A DNA stretch of 64,000 nucleotides, taken from Gymnorhina tibicen. Lineage: Eukaryota; Chordata; Aves; Passeriformes; Artamidae. The translations under genes and the position numbers were made by a program. Each line of letters starts with the position of its first letter. Positions within the stretch are counted from its first letter, which is position 1. The notes under the pieces were generated by a model. The model did no database searches. It saw nothing but the letters and a program-made list of their open reading frames with translations, and was not told where the DNA came from. Positions 38,739 through 50,841 of the stretch are shown here, piece after piece. The stretch covers positions 521,441 through 585,440 of the forward strand of contig VXAZ01003882.1 of NCBI GenBank assembly GCA_013399875.1, written 5' to 3'.

Positions 38739-41079
38739 TCTGGCATTAGACAGAGAAGAAACAGCTAAGTCAGTACCTTCCTCTCATCTCCCTTACTTCC
38801 AGAGGAAGATCACTCCAGCAACTATTTCTACATCTCCTCCAGAACAGAGCAAGAGAAGAGGGTTTTGTTAAGTGCTCCCAGCTTTCCAGAGGAAAAGAGA
38901 CTCTGAGCTTCTTCCCAGATTCACAGGGCTCCTGCTATATGCACACGCTGTGAAGAAACCCCGACACAAGTGAGAAGGTGAGCCAGCATTTCATTGCTAG
39001 ACCTTGGATCTCTCCCCTTCTTTGCTGGAAGAATCCTTGGACAAGGGAGTAGCCTTCTTTCTTTTGCTTGCAGGAGCAGGGCTACTGATGGGACCCTTAT
39101 TAACACAAGGAGTAAAGGGAAGCCCCAGGAAATAACAAAAGTATTCTGGTATTTTCAAACTTAGACTTTGTCTTACACCCTCTCCACCAAGAATTCATGA
39201 GAATTTCATAGCACAAGATGTGAACAAATCAATAGAGGAAACAGCATCTGAACCACAATGCAGGCATTTAATGTCTCCTTGTGCATTAAATTACCCAATT
39301 AATGTTTCCTGTTGCCTTAGCCTGTTCTAATAAGGCTTGACTGTCGCTTATCAGCCCCTAATCTTCTAAATGATGAGCAAGAACTGCAGCTGGATTTACA
39401 AGAGCCTTTGGGGCACAATACCAAACTCCCAGAGTGCCAAAGATCCATCCTTGGAATTATGCTTATTAAGGTTTCTCATTCATTATCGTTTACTTCACAC
39501 AGATATCCACTAATAAGATCAGATTGACTTTATTATTTATTATTTATTAAGTACTATTAAAATAGATACAACCAATTTCTGTGTATAAATAATTCCTCAA
39601 AAAATAAGCTTTTCTGTTGCATGAAAATGTCATTTCAGATACCAATACTCCTTTGAGTTAACTGAGTTTGCCTGCTCTGTGGGCTTATTTTTCCTGAAAG
39701 GCTGATCTATAGTTTACAATGTTTTGGGGTAAGAAAAATTTTTCCAGAGTAACTGAAAGTAATTTTTAAGGGTGTGTGTCCATGAGTTAGCTAATTAGAA
39801 TAAAGATGTTGGGAAAGAGTTGTAGGTAATGAGTAACTAACAGGGATAAATTATTTTTAATAGACAATGGCAGTGTCTTCAGACTGATAAATACTTTCCT
39901 GTTGTATTATAAAAAATAAATAAATCTATTTTACTAAGAGAGACTTCTTATGAACTGTGAGGCCAGCTGGGGGGAGGAACAGATTCATTTAGATAAAACG
40001 CTATTAAATTGCCTGCATAGTGTCCTGTCAGACAACTATTGATCCCATCCCATGGGAGAAATTGATTTCTGTGCAGAGAGCTATGTGCTCTCCGCAGTGT
40101 CTTGCTCCAGTGCTATTGCTGCAGCAATCACACGCTGCTGCCTCTTTTCCCTTCTCTCTCTTTCCGTCTATTTGTTGTGCAAAGATTGATTGAGAGACAT
40201 GAAGGATTCAAACTGCCATATTTGTTGTTGTTTGGCCTTTCCAATTATAGTCTGTTAAATATGTAAATTGTTCATTTGTAGTTCTGTGCATATGAGATTG
40301 CTGAAGCAGTGTGTGAGGAAGGCTTCCAGGGGGATGCTTGTACCTTTGTTCTCCTGTAGACCTATTAGAGCTGACCCAGTGAAGGGATTTCAAATGCAGC
40401 TGAGAATTCTCCCTGCTTTGGCAAAGCTATCTAGGCTAGTTCTCAACGCAAGATCTAAAGATGGGAAAATAATTCAAACTTTTAACACCAGAATTACGTA
40501 AAAGCTGAAAAGAGAAATGATAAGTCATTAAGGATCCTTGCTTTGGTTTCCTTCTCTTAGTCATAAGTACCTTTTGTCAGCTCTCACTAATGTCAGCCAT
40601 TTTTCAATAAGACAAAAATACCAAGGTCAAGTAATGACAACATTAAAGTTGAAACCCACTTTTAAACCTCCCCCCTCTGAATAAGAGTAAGAAACAAGGT
40701 CTTTAATTGCCATGAAATGGTCACACATTGTTTCTCAGATAATAGAGCTTCTGTTTACATGTACTTGACTTTTTCTACTATTTCTTGTCATTCTTACATT
40801 GGTTTCATTCTTACGATTCATTTATCATCGTCAGAGCTAAGCAGGTGTTTGAATGTCAGCTGATGGGGATCAAGGCCCTTGCTGTTCTCCGGGACCATAA
40901 GCTGGCATTTGCACATGGGGGAAAGCTTCTGAATGGGAAAAAGCCGGGGCAGACCTTCTCGCTTCAACTCATGCCAGTGCTAAGGGCATAGAGGGGAATA
41001 AAGATCTGTTGGTCGATCACAGCTATATTTTAGTAGTCCCAGGCTGCTGCATTAGGCCTAGGAAGGAAAGTGTAGGATG

Positions 41080-41150
41080 GCTCCTCCTGGAAGACTTTCA
41101 AAATCTGACTGGACAAAGTCCTAAGCAAACAAGTATAACATTAAGGTTAA
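41080..41150 (+). repeat. Possible old CR1 remnant
   Basis: The phrase CTGACTGGACAAAGTCCTAA is reminiscent of CR1 3' regions, but no tail follows. Confidence 0.35.
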
Positions 41151-43517
41151 CCCTTCTTTAGCAGTTTAGATTAGAGAACTTCCCTTATTCTCCTCACACC
41201 AAGGTCTGTTTGAAATTAAATCTTTTTATGATATTATGAATTCAAGCCCTGGTTACGTTTAAGCATTTGCCCAAGATAGTTCCTTGCTAGGACATCAGCT
41301 CTAGCCTATGAAATGAAGCCCTTGTTTTTCAATTGCCTTTTAATGCTTTGGATAGCACAGCAAGTGAAGATACATTTCTTCTCCTCTTCATTAGTCTCTC
41401 CTCCATGCTAGCATTTCACCACTCATAATTCAATTCAACTTTGCTGCAACTGGAGGCAAACATTGACTTCTCGTGTGCATTCTGGAAGGTGCCCAGGCAG
41501 CAGGGAGAAGACTGTGTCTGACTGCATAAGGTGCATGGGGGCAAACACATTTCCCAGCTGTGGAGAGATGCAGCTGAGATGGGAATGCTCGAGCAGGGTG
41601 ACAGGAGTCATTGGAGAAAATCACTGACTGCAGCTCCTCAAATCCAGCACCTCTTAACTTCTGGCTTGAAGGTGTGAGATTGTCTCCCTCCATCTTGGAG
41701 TGGGGAAAGGGAAGAAGAAGCTGTGCTGGGTGATGCTTCGTTAGAAACACAGAGGGAGGGAGATGATAGGATAGGGAGGATGAGAAGCCAGAAGGACGGC
41801 AGGAAGATGAAAGTGTGGGGTAGTATGTATGTGGGAATTTGCATAGGGAATGCACGATGTTATGTGTATTTGGGGAAACATCATTGTATGAGCACAGTTG
41901 AAGGAAAGGAGTCAGGTGTGGGGAACAGCAAAAAGCCCCAACAGTGAGACCAGTATCAGAGAAAATAGGGTCTCTTCCTTATCTATTCTCACATATCATA
42001 AATTTACAGGGGTAGTTTCAGTCTGACTGAGGCAAAGCTGACAGCTCGCTGCAAGCAAACAGGGACTAGAAATTATAGTGAAAGGGACATTGGAAACTCT
42101 AGAGGCATACAAAAATCAGTCCTGGGACCTGTTTTTGTTTGCTTATGTGTCTCCTTTATTAAGTAGAATTTAATTTGATGGCCTATTAGAAGTACATCTA
42201 GAAGGAACTGCTGGAAGCCCCTTACTGAGTGTTTCTACGCTTCTCTCTCACAACAGGGTGACTTTTGCACTGTAATTACTTTTTGTAAAATAAACAAAGC
42301 AAGCTACTTGCAACTGAAGAGCACAGTGTTGCTAAACCCAGGGTTTTCCTAAGGCAGCCTTGCAGTCCAAAGTACCTTGGCTTCCATTGGCTTATGTTTG
42401 TATGTGCTTCAGAGAATATTTAATCAAAGAAAGAACCGCCCCTCATCTCTGTCCCCATTAATGCAAGAATCCATCATTTTAACCAAAACTTTATTTGTGC
42501 ACGGGGAAGGTTTTGCCTTTCATAACAGGGAGATCAGTGAAGGGGAGACGTTGTCAAAGCCAGTGGTGAAGGATGAACTGCTTGCAGAGCTTATCTCTGG
42601 ACTGGTGTTTTTCTTCTATTCAGCGTCTTCCTCCCTTTCCACCCATGGCTAAGGACAAATACAGAGGAGCGATTATGAGGACAATATAAAGCAAAGTTGC
42701 AGCACAGGAAAACGTACTATACAAACGTTGGCTACAAACGTTCCCAGGTCAGAAATCAAAGGTCTATGTTATTATTTGAGAGACACTTTTTGAAATTAAG
42801 GACTTCAATCCTGTCTCCAATTCTCTTCCTAACCCCACAGGATCCTACTAACTAAACATCCTTACTGATGCATTCAGGTATAGACTAGGCTCTCTCATAA
42901 CTTGGTTTGTTTTATCTAGGTGTGGGTTGCATTAACCTGGCAGAGCGATGAGGAAGATTTCTGTTCCCTGCTTTGAGCTGGTAAGTGCAGGCAGATTCCT
43001 CTGGTTTTGACAAAATTAATTTCCTTCAAAGGAAAGAAAGCTAAGCTGTTCTAAAAGGCCACAAGAAGTAGACTAATGATCCCTGTCTGTCAGTCTGATA
43101 ACTCCATTCTCATGCTTCACTGGTTTTTCCCACCACACCTGCTTTGCATGTTCAAGTGTGGAGCTCTTGGTTTGATCCTGAATTTGTGATTGAAAAATAA
43201 TTATTGAACTTCCACTGTGGTGCTGATGCAAGCATAATCTAAAAGTCCATTGGGCTTTTTTTTCTGTCACTTTGCTTCAGATTTCTGTCTCTGCTGTCCT
43301 CTCATACCTTTGCAATTCTGTGGCATAGTTATTTCCACTGATTCTCCAGTTTCCTCTTCCCACCAAGTTTAAAGAAACAAACAGTAGAAATACTGCTTCA
43401 AGTACAAAGAAGCCACTTCTGTTACTTGCATCCCTTCATCTAGTAAATGTACAGTAAATGAGCTGAAATATTGCTGTTCAGAAGTAATTTGTTAATTCAT
43501 CTTTATCGAGAGGACTC

Positions 43518-46500
43518 TCACTTACAGATGGACTGGACAGTGGAAGTTGTGCCACCTCTGGGAACTCCACCTCCATGAGATGCGGCCTCTGTGGACATCA
43601 TGTTGGAGGCCTTGGATCCACCAGAGATCCCACTGCTGGTAAAACCTGATGAATGCGTTGTGCCTTTGGCACCTAGAACAGTTACAAAGGAGATGTTACT
43701 GACAAAAAAAGGAAGGAACCTTACAGGACAATTATAAACTACCATGTTTTAAAAAAATTCAAGGCTAGAAAATGTATCAAAAGACAAGATGACTGCTGAT
43801 TACTTGACTTGTTCTGTCAGTATATTGCTTTTTAGCTGCCACCTTGGGGAAAGGATATTATCAGTGCCAATGTGGATGTTCCCAGAACACAAAGAAAATC
43901 TATGGTTCTTGCACAGACTGTTTTTGATAAACCTGGATCTCTAAAATAGTTTCAGCAAAATTTGCCTCTGCTGAAATTGCACTTTTCTGCGGAGCTGCCA
44001 GAGGACTGTGGAACAAACTTCTGTAGAAACTAGGAATTGTTGCACTTTCTGTTCCAGGTGAGGAACATGTTCCATTCACTTCACTTTCCCTCACACAAAC
44101 CTGTAATAGATACCTGTAAAAATCAAGTAGCTCAAGTTGTGATAGCCAGTGGCCAATTTATATGTATATCTTCATCTCAGTCTAAATAAGCCCCAAGCAA
44201 AACACTCCTTTGCAAACTCTTCTTCTCCTGGGAGAGGAGTAAAGCATTAGTGATGACAAATGTTAGTGATAATGCTTAAAGCATTCCTGGAGGATGCTCA
44301 AATATTTTGGTGATGAGCTTGTTATAACATCTTCTGTAAAGTGATACTGAACAATACTCATGCCCCACTGCAGAATCAGCCGCTCCTTCGAGCATGTTTG
44401 TTCTGGGGGGAGGAAGGGTTATAGTCTGAATGAAAAGGTTAAGAAGATGTGTTTGGAGAGATTTCAGTGAGCACCTGCGGAAATGAAATCAGGCCCTTTT
44501 AGCTCTCAATCAGGCAAAGAATGTGTGGCAAGCTCTCCTGCTGCAGGGAGCCAAAGCTCACACCTGTCTTGGCAATGTTACAGAGCTAGCATTTTCCACA
44601 TGGATAAAAGCTCTTCTGGAGTATCTCCTGTCGGCATGGCTAAGGTTTCCTTGAGTCATGCAGACTTCTCTTCACCAAAATGGTGGTTTTCATAAAAGTC
44701 CACAGTTAACACCGAAGTTTCAAGAATAAAGCGAGGCATAGTTAAATGCTTGTTTTTCTTCTGTTTCTTATAAAAATTCTCAGCACACAGAGGGATAGAA
44801 ATCTTCAGTATTTTAGCTTAGAACTGACAGCTTCCTGCTCTCTGTAAGGCATCTCCACTGAAAAGTTTGCCACTGGTTATGAGTGTGCTGAGGACTGCTG
44901 TGCCACCCTGATCTGTAACAGAAGGCAGCTTGTGCAGCTGACTAGCATATGACTAGAGAGAGCAACTGGCATCTCCTGCATACCAGGATTTCTGCTGCTA
45001 AGGCAGCGTGGTGCCTGAGAGCAGCTCTCCTCTCTGCTTTTCACTCTCTCTGTACCCCTCCTCTCCCAACTTTCTCTCATATTCTGTCCCTTGGCTGCTA
45101 CTATCCCTTAAGCTCTTTCCTACTGAATATTCAACAAACACTGTATTCAGCAACCTAAACTCACTATTCAAATCATACAAAGTGAAAATTAAAAAATGCC
45201 TCACAGGAGTCACATGCAGTAGGTCTCTGAATGACCCTTATGTCACTTATTCCCTCACTGTCTAGAGGGTCTCACTCTATGAATAATATTGGCAGCAATG
45301 CAAATCATATTTAAAAAAAATATATCCAACTTATTTCCTCTCAATCAAGCTTAACACATTTTTGCTATTAAAAGATGCTCTGAATCTGGACCCTGGCCAG
45401 CTCACCTGGTCAACCACCCATTTTATGGCTGGAGAAGTCACATTCAGCACCAACCTTCTGATTTCTGCCTGCTGTATGGAAGCAGTAGGCCAGTGGTAGA
45501 CCAGCATGGCAGAGATGCCCACCTATAATCAGCGTGCTGGTTGGCATACCTTTGGCACATGGGACATGTGGGTCCCAGACCCCGAAGGCAGAAGGGATTT
45601 TGAAGCCTCTATCCAAGGTCAAAGAGCTAATTACTGTGCTGCTGGGTAAAGTAGGATTGCATGGGGCACTCTGTTCTGTGGAGTCATGCCTGTTCAGAGG
45701 ATGCCTGCTGAATCAGGTCACACAGGCAGGTCTGGCAGGGAGAATACCTCATGCACAGATCCCACGGGATCTGGGGTTAAACAAGTGGCAAGCTGCTAGG
45801 AGTCATCTGGTCAGGGACTGCTCCATGCAAGCAGCAGACAGCAAACGTCTGCAGGGTTAGCTCATGTGAAAGGCAGCTATGCCTCATTTTAGTACTTAGA
45901 TAGGGGCTGTCAAGGGTGTGTATACACTCTCTTCATGAATTTGTCTCTTGATCTGCAACTAATTTCTCTCCTCTATAGAGTTTGCATAAGGTTTTAGGAG
46001 TTCTCCCTGTATGGATATATGCAAGTAAAGAGCAAGGGAAATCTGGTAAGTTATATGAAATATAAGTACACAGATAATGTCCTTGCATAAGTGCATCATT
46101 GCTTGTTCCTACCATGACTCTTCATATTATTGATGATTCCCAGCAGAATGGAGAGATAGCACAAACTTCAAATAAACACTGTCCAAAACCTCATGAATAC
46201 CACATGTGTATGTGTTCATTCATGCATAATATGTACAAACACAGAAAATACCCTTAATAATATCCCACTCATAGCACACAGTTAAATAGAGCAACCTTTT
46301 TTCTTCAGTGCACTAAAGGAATGCAGAAGAGAAGAGATTATTTGGCAAACTTATTTTCAAGGAGAAAAAGTTGTCTGATCCTATGCACTGTACCACAAAA
46401 CCACACACACGGTCACACAGAGAATTGCTCATACCCATTCCCTGGAGAGTGGAAGTGGGTCCTCCAGAAGGCACACCTCCCCCAGAGGCTCTGGCTTCGT

Positions 46501-46582
46501 GGGACATCATTGATGAAGCAAGGGATCCTCCTGCGATCCCAGAGGAAGTGAACCCAGCATTGCGGACGTTCTGGTCAGCCAT
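43518..46582 (-). CDS. IFI6/IFI27 (ISG12)-like gene with two tandem repeat exons
   Basis: Minus-strand exons 46582-46435 and 43672-43526 join in phase 1. Each encodes one copy of a roughly 49-residue repeat: exon 1 has GFTSSGIAGGSLASSMMS, exon 2 has GFTSSGISGGSKASNMMS. Each is followed by a GGGV-x(2)-GG-x-TST-(L/V)Q block. This spacing of Gly, paired Met, GGGV and LQ is the signature of the IFI6/IFI27 (ISG12) family, small interferon-induced, usually mitochondrial or membrane proteins. Known members are hydrophobic at most of these sites; here many are Ser, Thr, His, Glu, Arg or Lys, so membrane insertion is doubtful. If exon 2 is terminal, the product is 100 residues, ending at TGA 43520-43518. 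However, a strong donor (GTAAGT at 43525-43520) suggests a further exon that I could not place. The start is the ATG in a CACCATGG context at 46582, downstream of a TATA box. The assignment rests on motif memory; no database was searched. Confidence 0.75.
43526..43672 (-). CDS. ISG12-like gene, exon 2 (repeat 2)
   Basis: Exactly 147 nt (49 codons) between the acceptor AACTGTTCTAG (ending at 43673) and the donor GTAAGT (43525-43520). It is phase 1 on both sides, so it can be duplicated or skipped without shifting the frame. It is clearly homologous to exon 1 over the whole repeat. An alternative acceptor (TTTTTTTGTCAG) sits 25 nt upstream, but using it leads at once to a stop. Confidence 0.75.
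43673..46434 (-). other. Intron of the ISG12-like gene
   Basis: A 2.76-kb intron. I looked for a third repeat exon in it and saw none. No recognisable mobile elements. Confidence 0.65.
46435..46582 (-). CDS. ISG12-like gene, exon 1 (repeat 1)
   Basis: 148 coding nt: Met-Ala-Asp-Gln, then the first repeat, ending TLQGM plus one base of a Gly codon. The donor is GTATGA at 46434-46429. The open frame extends upstream to 46747, but that part covers the TATA box and ISREs, so the start at 46582 is preferred. The downstream joined sequence reads GMGAKG, which matches the (S/G)VGA(A/K)G region following the LQ in the family. Confidence 0.75.
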
Positions 46583-46638
46583 GGTGCTTTCAGCTGGTGA
46601 GAATTCCAGTGAAGCACTCAGGGAATGCTCAGCCCATC

Positions 46639-46646
46639 TTTTTATA
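46639..46646 (-). promoter_or_regulatory. TATA box of the ISG12-like gene
   Basis: TATAAAAA on the minus strand, 64 bases before the ATG. It implies a start of transcription near 46616 and a 5' leader of about 30-35 nt. Confidence 0.65.
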
Positions 46647-46666
46647 CACTCCCAGCTGACAGTGAA

Positions 46667-46677
46667 GAAATGAAACT
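46667..46677 (-). promoter_or_regulatory. IRF/ISRE-like half sites
   Basis: GAAATGAAACT on the plus strand: two GAAA cores with one base between them instead of two. It sits between the perfect ISRE and the TATA box. Possible IRF site, weaker than its neighbour. Confidence 0.4.
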
Positions 46678-46698
46678 GCTGCCATGATAAGGAAGAAT

Positions 46699-46712
46699 GG
46701 AAACTGAAACTT
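46699..46712 (-). promoter_or_regulatory. ISRE (interferon-stimulated response element)
   Basis: The plus strand reads GGAAACTGAAACTT, a perfect match to GGAAANNGAAACT, the site bound by ISGF3 and IRFs. It lies about 55 bp upstream of the TATA box, the position usual in interferon-stimulated genes. Two weaker sites flank it. Confidence 0.75.
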
Positions 46713-46723
46713 ATCCTCAGCCA

Positions 46724-46735
46724 GGAAACAAAACT
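46724..46735 (-). promoter_or_regulatory. ISRE-like site
   Basis: GGAAACAAAACT on the plus strand differs from the ISRE consensus by one base in the second core. It lies 12 bp beyond the perfect ISRE. Confidence 0.4.
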
Positions 46736-46749
46736 GAACTTTGTCAAAA

Positions 46750-49700
46750 GGCTTTTTTATTGCTGTTGCCATGCTGGAATTTAGGCAAACAAAGTCATTG
46801 CCTCTTACGATACTAAACCAAATTAGTAGTGCATGACTCGTTGTTTGGCAACTGATGTGGCTGAAAGCTTTGCTTTTTCACTCTTTTGCATTGCACCCTA
46901 TTGTACTGAATTGCACCTGTGGAAGATACTGCCTCATTTTAAGAATTCATACAACTCTGAGTAAAGACAAGAGACAAAAAGGCAGTAAAGTGGTGGCATG
47001 CAGAGAATCCGGATGGGTTGGTTATCATACCCAGACTTCAGCTGTGGTACAACTACCCCTGAAAACACAGAGCTGGAGATCAGAACCCAACTAACAATGG
47101 ATGGTTGGAATTAATTTTTATATGGAAGGAACTGTGAAAGGACCTTGTGTCGTATGAGCAGATTGACATAGATGTTTAGTTCTTCCTCACACAAGTCCCA
47201 CTAAAGCAGAGCCTCTGTCTTTAATGAACAGGCCTTTGCAAATGGCACACATGCCTTTATCACAGCTTTTCTTAGCCAGGAGTTTAAATAAGGCTCATTA
47301 AAAATCCATGGACCTCCCTTAGGTAAAGAAGAATATCTGATTAGGTCACACTACCACAGGAATGGCTCTCTAAGAGGAAATATACAGAATAAAACTACAG
47401 TGTTTTCACAGTAGTGTAATATCTATGTCTTGTACAGGGTGGGTTATAGAACAAAGGATATGAAATCTGTTCCTCTCTTCTTATATGTGCTATTTATCTG
47501 AGCAGTAGAATAGCTGGCCCATGTTCCCCTAAACAGCAGTGATCTTTTAACTCTTTTCTTTCATTCAACTTTTCTTTAATTCATATATGGTACTTTTCTT
47601 TAATTCTAATGTCAGTTATTATGTATCTTTGACTCCATAATTTCTCAGGTTCCTCATTTATCATTTTGAATTACTTAATGTTATAAAATACCTGAAGTTG
47701 AGGCTTAAATGCAGGTAAAATTCTGTGTAAGAACAGGACAATGAATGCTAGAGGCCTTCTTCAAAGTCACAATAAACCCAGAAGTTTCATTTTCTTTGTA
47801 CATATTGCTACAGATCCTTCCTTCATAAATGGTAAAATCTTTCAGTGATTTTTAAATACAATTTATTTAATATTCCATACAGCCCATTAGGAAATGATTG
47901 TAAAGTCTGACAAAGCCATGGAAAATGAAAGCTTTACAAGCTGCAGAGACTCTGTAGGAGGTGACATTTTACTCAGTCCTAAAACACAAATCATAATGGA
48001 TACACACAAAGTTGTTTAACTAAAAATAATTAAAACTAGATATAAGAAAAGTTTTATTGCAAGAAAAGTGCCTCAAAGTAATTCAGATTGGCAGAGACAT
48101 CAGAAAATAAGCAGGAAAAGAAGAAATTACTAGAAGTCTCATAAAAATAAGATGAAGAAACTCGGTGTAATAAGGAAAGGGAAGCCACTGGAGGGATTCA
48201 AGGGAAGCCTTGGACTTGCCTCTATCAACTTACCTGATGATTTGGACTCTTGGTTCAATCTGCTTATCATCTCTGGATCTGCTGTGCTCAGCTCCCTGTG
48301 AGACAGCACCTTACTGTGCCCTGGTGTGACATGGACATCACAGCCAATTTAGAAAGACGCAGTGTCACTGCTGAAGTGGGATTGGGAACAAGGACACAGT
48401 CCTTGAGCCTGCAGCTTCCAGTGGTCCTCTCTCTCCACTAATTCTTCCAGAAAGATGTGCTTCTCCTTTCACTCCACAGCTTTGTGTGAGACATTTTCCG
48501 AAATGGTTCCCTACCTTTATATATAATTTTTTTTTGTTCTTTGTTTTGCTGGCATTTGTAGTTAGAAAGGGTAACTTCCAAGATGTTAGGCATGTGTAGG
48601 CAAAGTTCAGCTGTGTTTTCACTGAGACTGGCACAGTAGCAGTCAGGCAGTTGTAAGTCTTTGTGGACTGTTTGCCAAAATCCAAGCACTGATAATTTCA
48701 GAGCTAAATGGATGCAACTTCTAGTTAAAGTATGGAAAGAAAAAAAAAACTCCAACTCATTTTTATCACCAAGCTTGGCATTATAACAGAAAATTGTACC
48801 TGGGAGAATATCTGGATAAGTTAGTTTCCACATGCCAGAAACTAAAAATCTTGGAGGGGGTGGGTGGTGTGAACTGACCTGAAAAGCATCCCGTGGCACT
48901 TCTAAGCCTGAGAGAACAGAGTCAAAGCCATGAATACCAAGAGTATGACTGCCCTTATTTTCAGTGTCACTACAATTTCAGTAGCCTTAGGTGCTGAAGC
49001 ACTTAAACACAGAGCTAACAGTTTAACTCTCTGAGTTTCAAGTTCAAATGAAACCCTTAGGTGTCAAAAATCTAGACTATGTGCTCTTTGAAAGGAATTG
49101 GAAAGCCAGAGGCTTGACTGAAAGTAGTCTGAAAATTTAAGCGGTGGGCATTCTTCTCTTCTTAAATTAAAAAGGGGATAAAAAAGAAAAATAGGAAAAA
49201 TAGGCTAAGCTGAAAACATCCAACAAACCAATGCAATCAGATGTGCAGGCAACTCTTCTATATTTTGCTTGGAAGGACCTTAATCACTTGTGTCTGTGGA
49301 TATAAACTGCTGTGTCTCTTTGGTATGTTTTCCTTGCAGTCCCCACTAGTGTGCCACTTAGAAATATTTCCCTCATAGTAAAGCTGGGCAGCTGATCAGA
49401 GACATTAATCTCTGCTTTTGGTAGTCACCTTTTTTATTTCAATAGCATGTTCATTGAAGTCACTTTTTCATAAACATTTTCCCATAAACCTCTGTTTCAA
49501 AAGAGATTATTCAAACAGCTTTTAAACAATTAATCTTTTGAAGGGTCTAATTGAAGGAAATAAACCTGTAGAGAATCTGACTGAACCAAAGATCTTCAGC
49601 ATCCAAGATTATCTATCTGTCACCCTCTGACCTATTTCCTTTACACTACTTTTTAATTTTTGTAGCAATTATAGTGTATATGGATAATACCTATTAGCAT

Positions 49701-50840
49701 ATTTATGGTCATTGCTTCATATTTATTGTCTGCACAACTCATTAATCTTCATCTAGTGTGTGAGGCTGACAGCTCAATCTATTTTGCAATCTCTGGGCAG
49801 CAGCCATATCCAAAAAGCTTTTGTTTCCCTGTAAATAAACTGTGTTCAGGACCAGAGGACAATGGTACATCATGCAGTGATTGACACAAGCCATGGCTGC
49901 TAATCAAAGGTAGATTTTATTACCAGCTGAGTCAAGTGCATTATGGGGCCATTGTTCTAGTGCTGTCAGGGCAAGAGCATACGTAGTCAGTCACCTTCTC
50001 AAGATGGGTTGATTGTTCTCCAAGATTAGACAGAGTTGCCTTATTATCCATCCCAGACAACAAGGCATCTCACCCAAACAGACGCCTTTACAGAAACTGC
50101 CTGTACATTGAATTGATTTGAATTGCTAATGCATAATCTGTCCAGCACAGATGTGCAATGAATATTTGGATGTTGTTTTGCATGTCAGTTGAGAAGACTG
50201 AATGATGAGGTGATGATCGTTCAGTGATGGGTACTGGACATTTGCCAACAATTGAGTTTGAGCACTTTCCCTGACAGTAATCAGATCAGCTTCCAAAACG
50301 TCTTTTCTTCAATTCACTGACAATTTATGTTAGAAGATAATGCAACTCTCTCACAGTTAACACAGTTGGCAGCAATTTGCATTTTTTTTGTATAATTAAA
50401 TTTTTCATTTCACCCAAGAAGAAATACATACAAACCGCCTATAACCGATACAGATATTCCAAGACACTTCCAAAGTAACTCCACTAGACTAAGAGGCCAC
50501 CTAGATAGGCCAAAAATGGCAAAACTCTTCACAATACAGGTAGCACTAGTATGTGAAAAAATAGTGATCTTGGTATCAAGTCATATTAGGGAAGGTCTGC
50601 CAAAAAACCAGTTAATGAAATTGCATTTAACATACGACCATTGTCATGCTTAGGGTAGGTCAGCAAACACAATTATCTGATTTAAAAATTTTCAGTGTCT
50701 GTGAGGATTGATATAGTGTAAAATAAGAACAGAAAAAACCCCCAAAACGCTGATATTATGGTATCAAGGGACTGATACGAGCTCACACAGTGACATCACA
50801 TATTTTTCATGTGAATGTGAAAGACGTCTTTATGTAGTCA
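46750..50840. other. Intergenic, no gene recognised
   Basis: No repeats or protein genes recognised. The part from 49740 to 50180 is AT-rich and non-repetitive, with homeobox- and forkhead-type words, and looks like a possible conserved non-coding element. Confidence 0.55.
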
Positions 50841-50841
50841 T

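Larger units (their letters stand above)
31038..43517. other. Gene-poor AT-rich intergenic DNA
   Basis: No protein gene recognised in 12.5 kb. The stretch holds weak CR1 remnants near 32885-33002 and 41080-41150 and a 22-bp duplication at 38699-38738. Several AT-rich but non-repetitive blocks (for example 32030-32220, 39270-39440, 39940-40210) look like conserved non-coding DNA. Open frames are all under 145 codons with no recognisable features. Confidence 0.55.

Noticed and set aside
42920..42980. Exon-like 61-bp segment on the plus strand with acceptor TTTTATCTAG and donor GTAAGTG
   Set aside because: Good splice sites, but no coding similarity and no partner exons found. A non-coding RNA exon cannot be excluded.
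46583..46747. N-terminal extension of the ISG12-like frame (Met at 46747)
   Set aside because: The extension covers the ISREs and TATA box and encodes no family sequence, so the ATG at 46582 is preferred.
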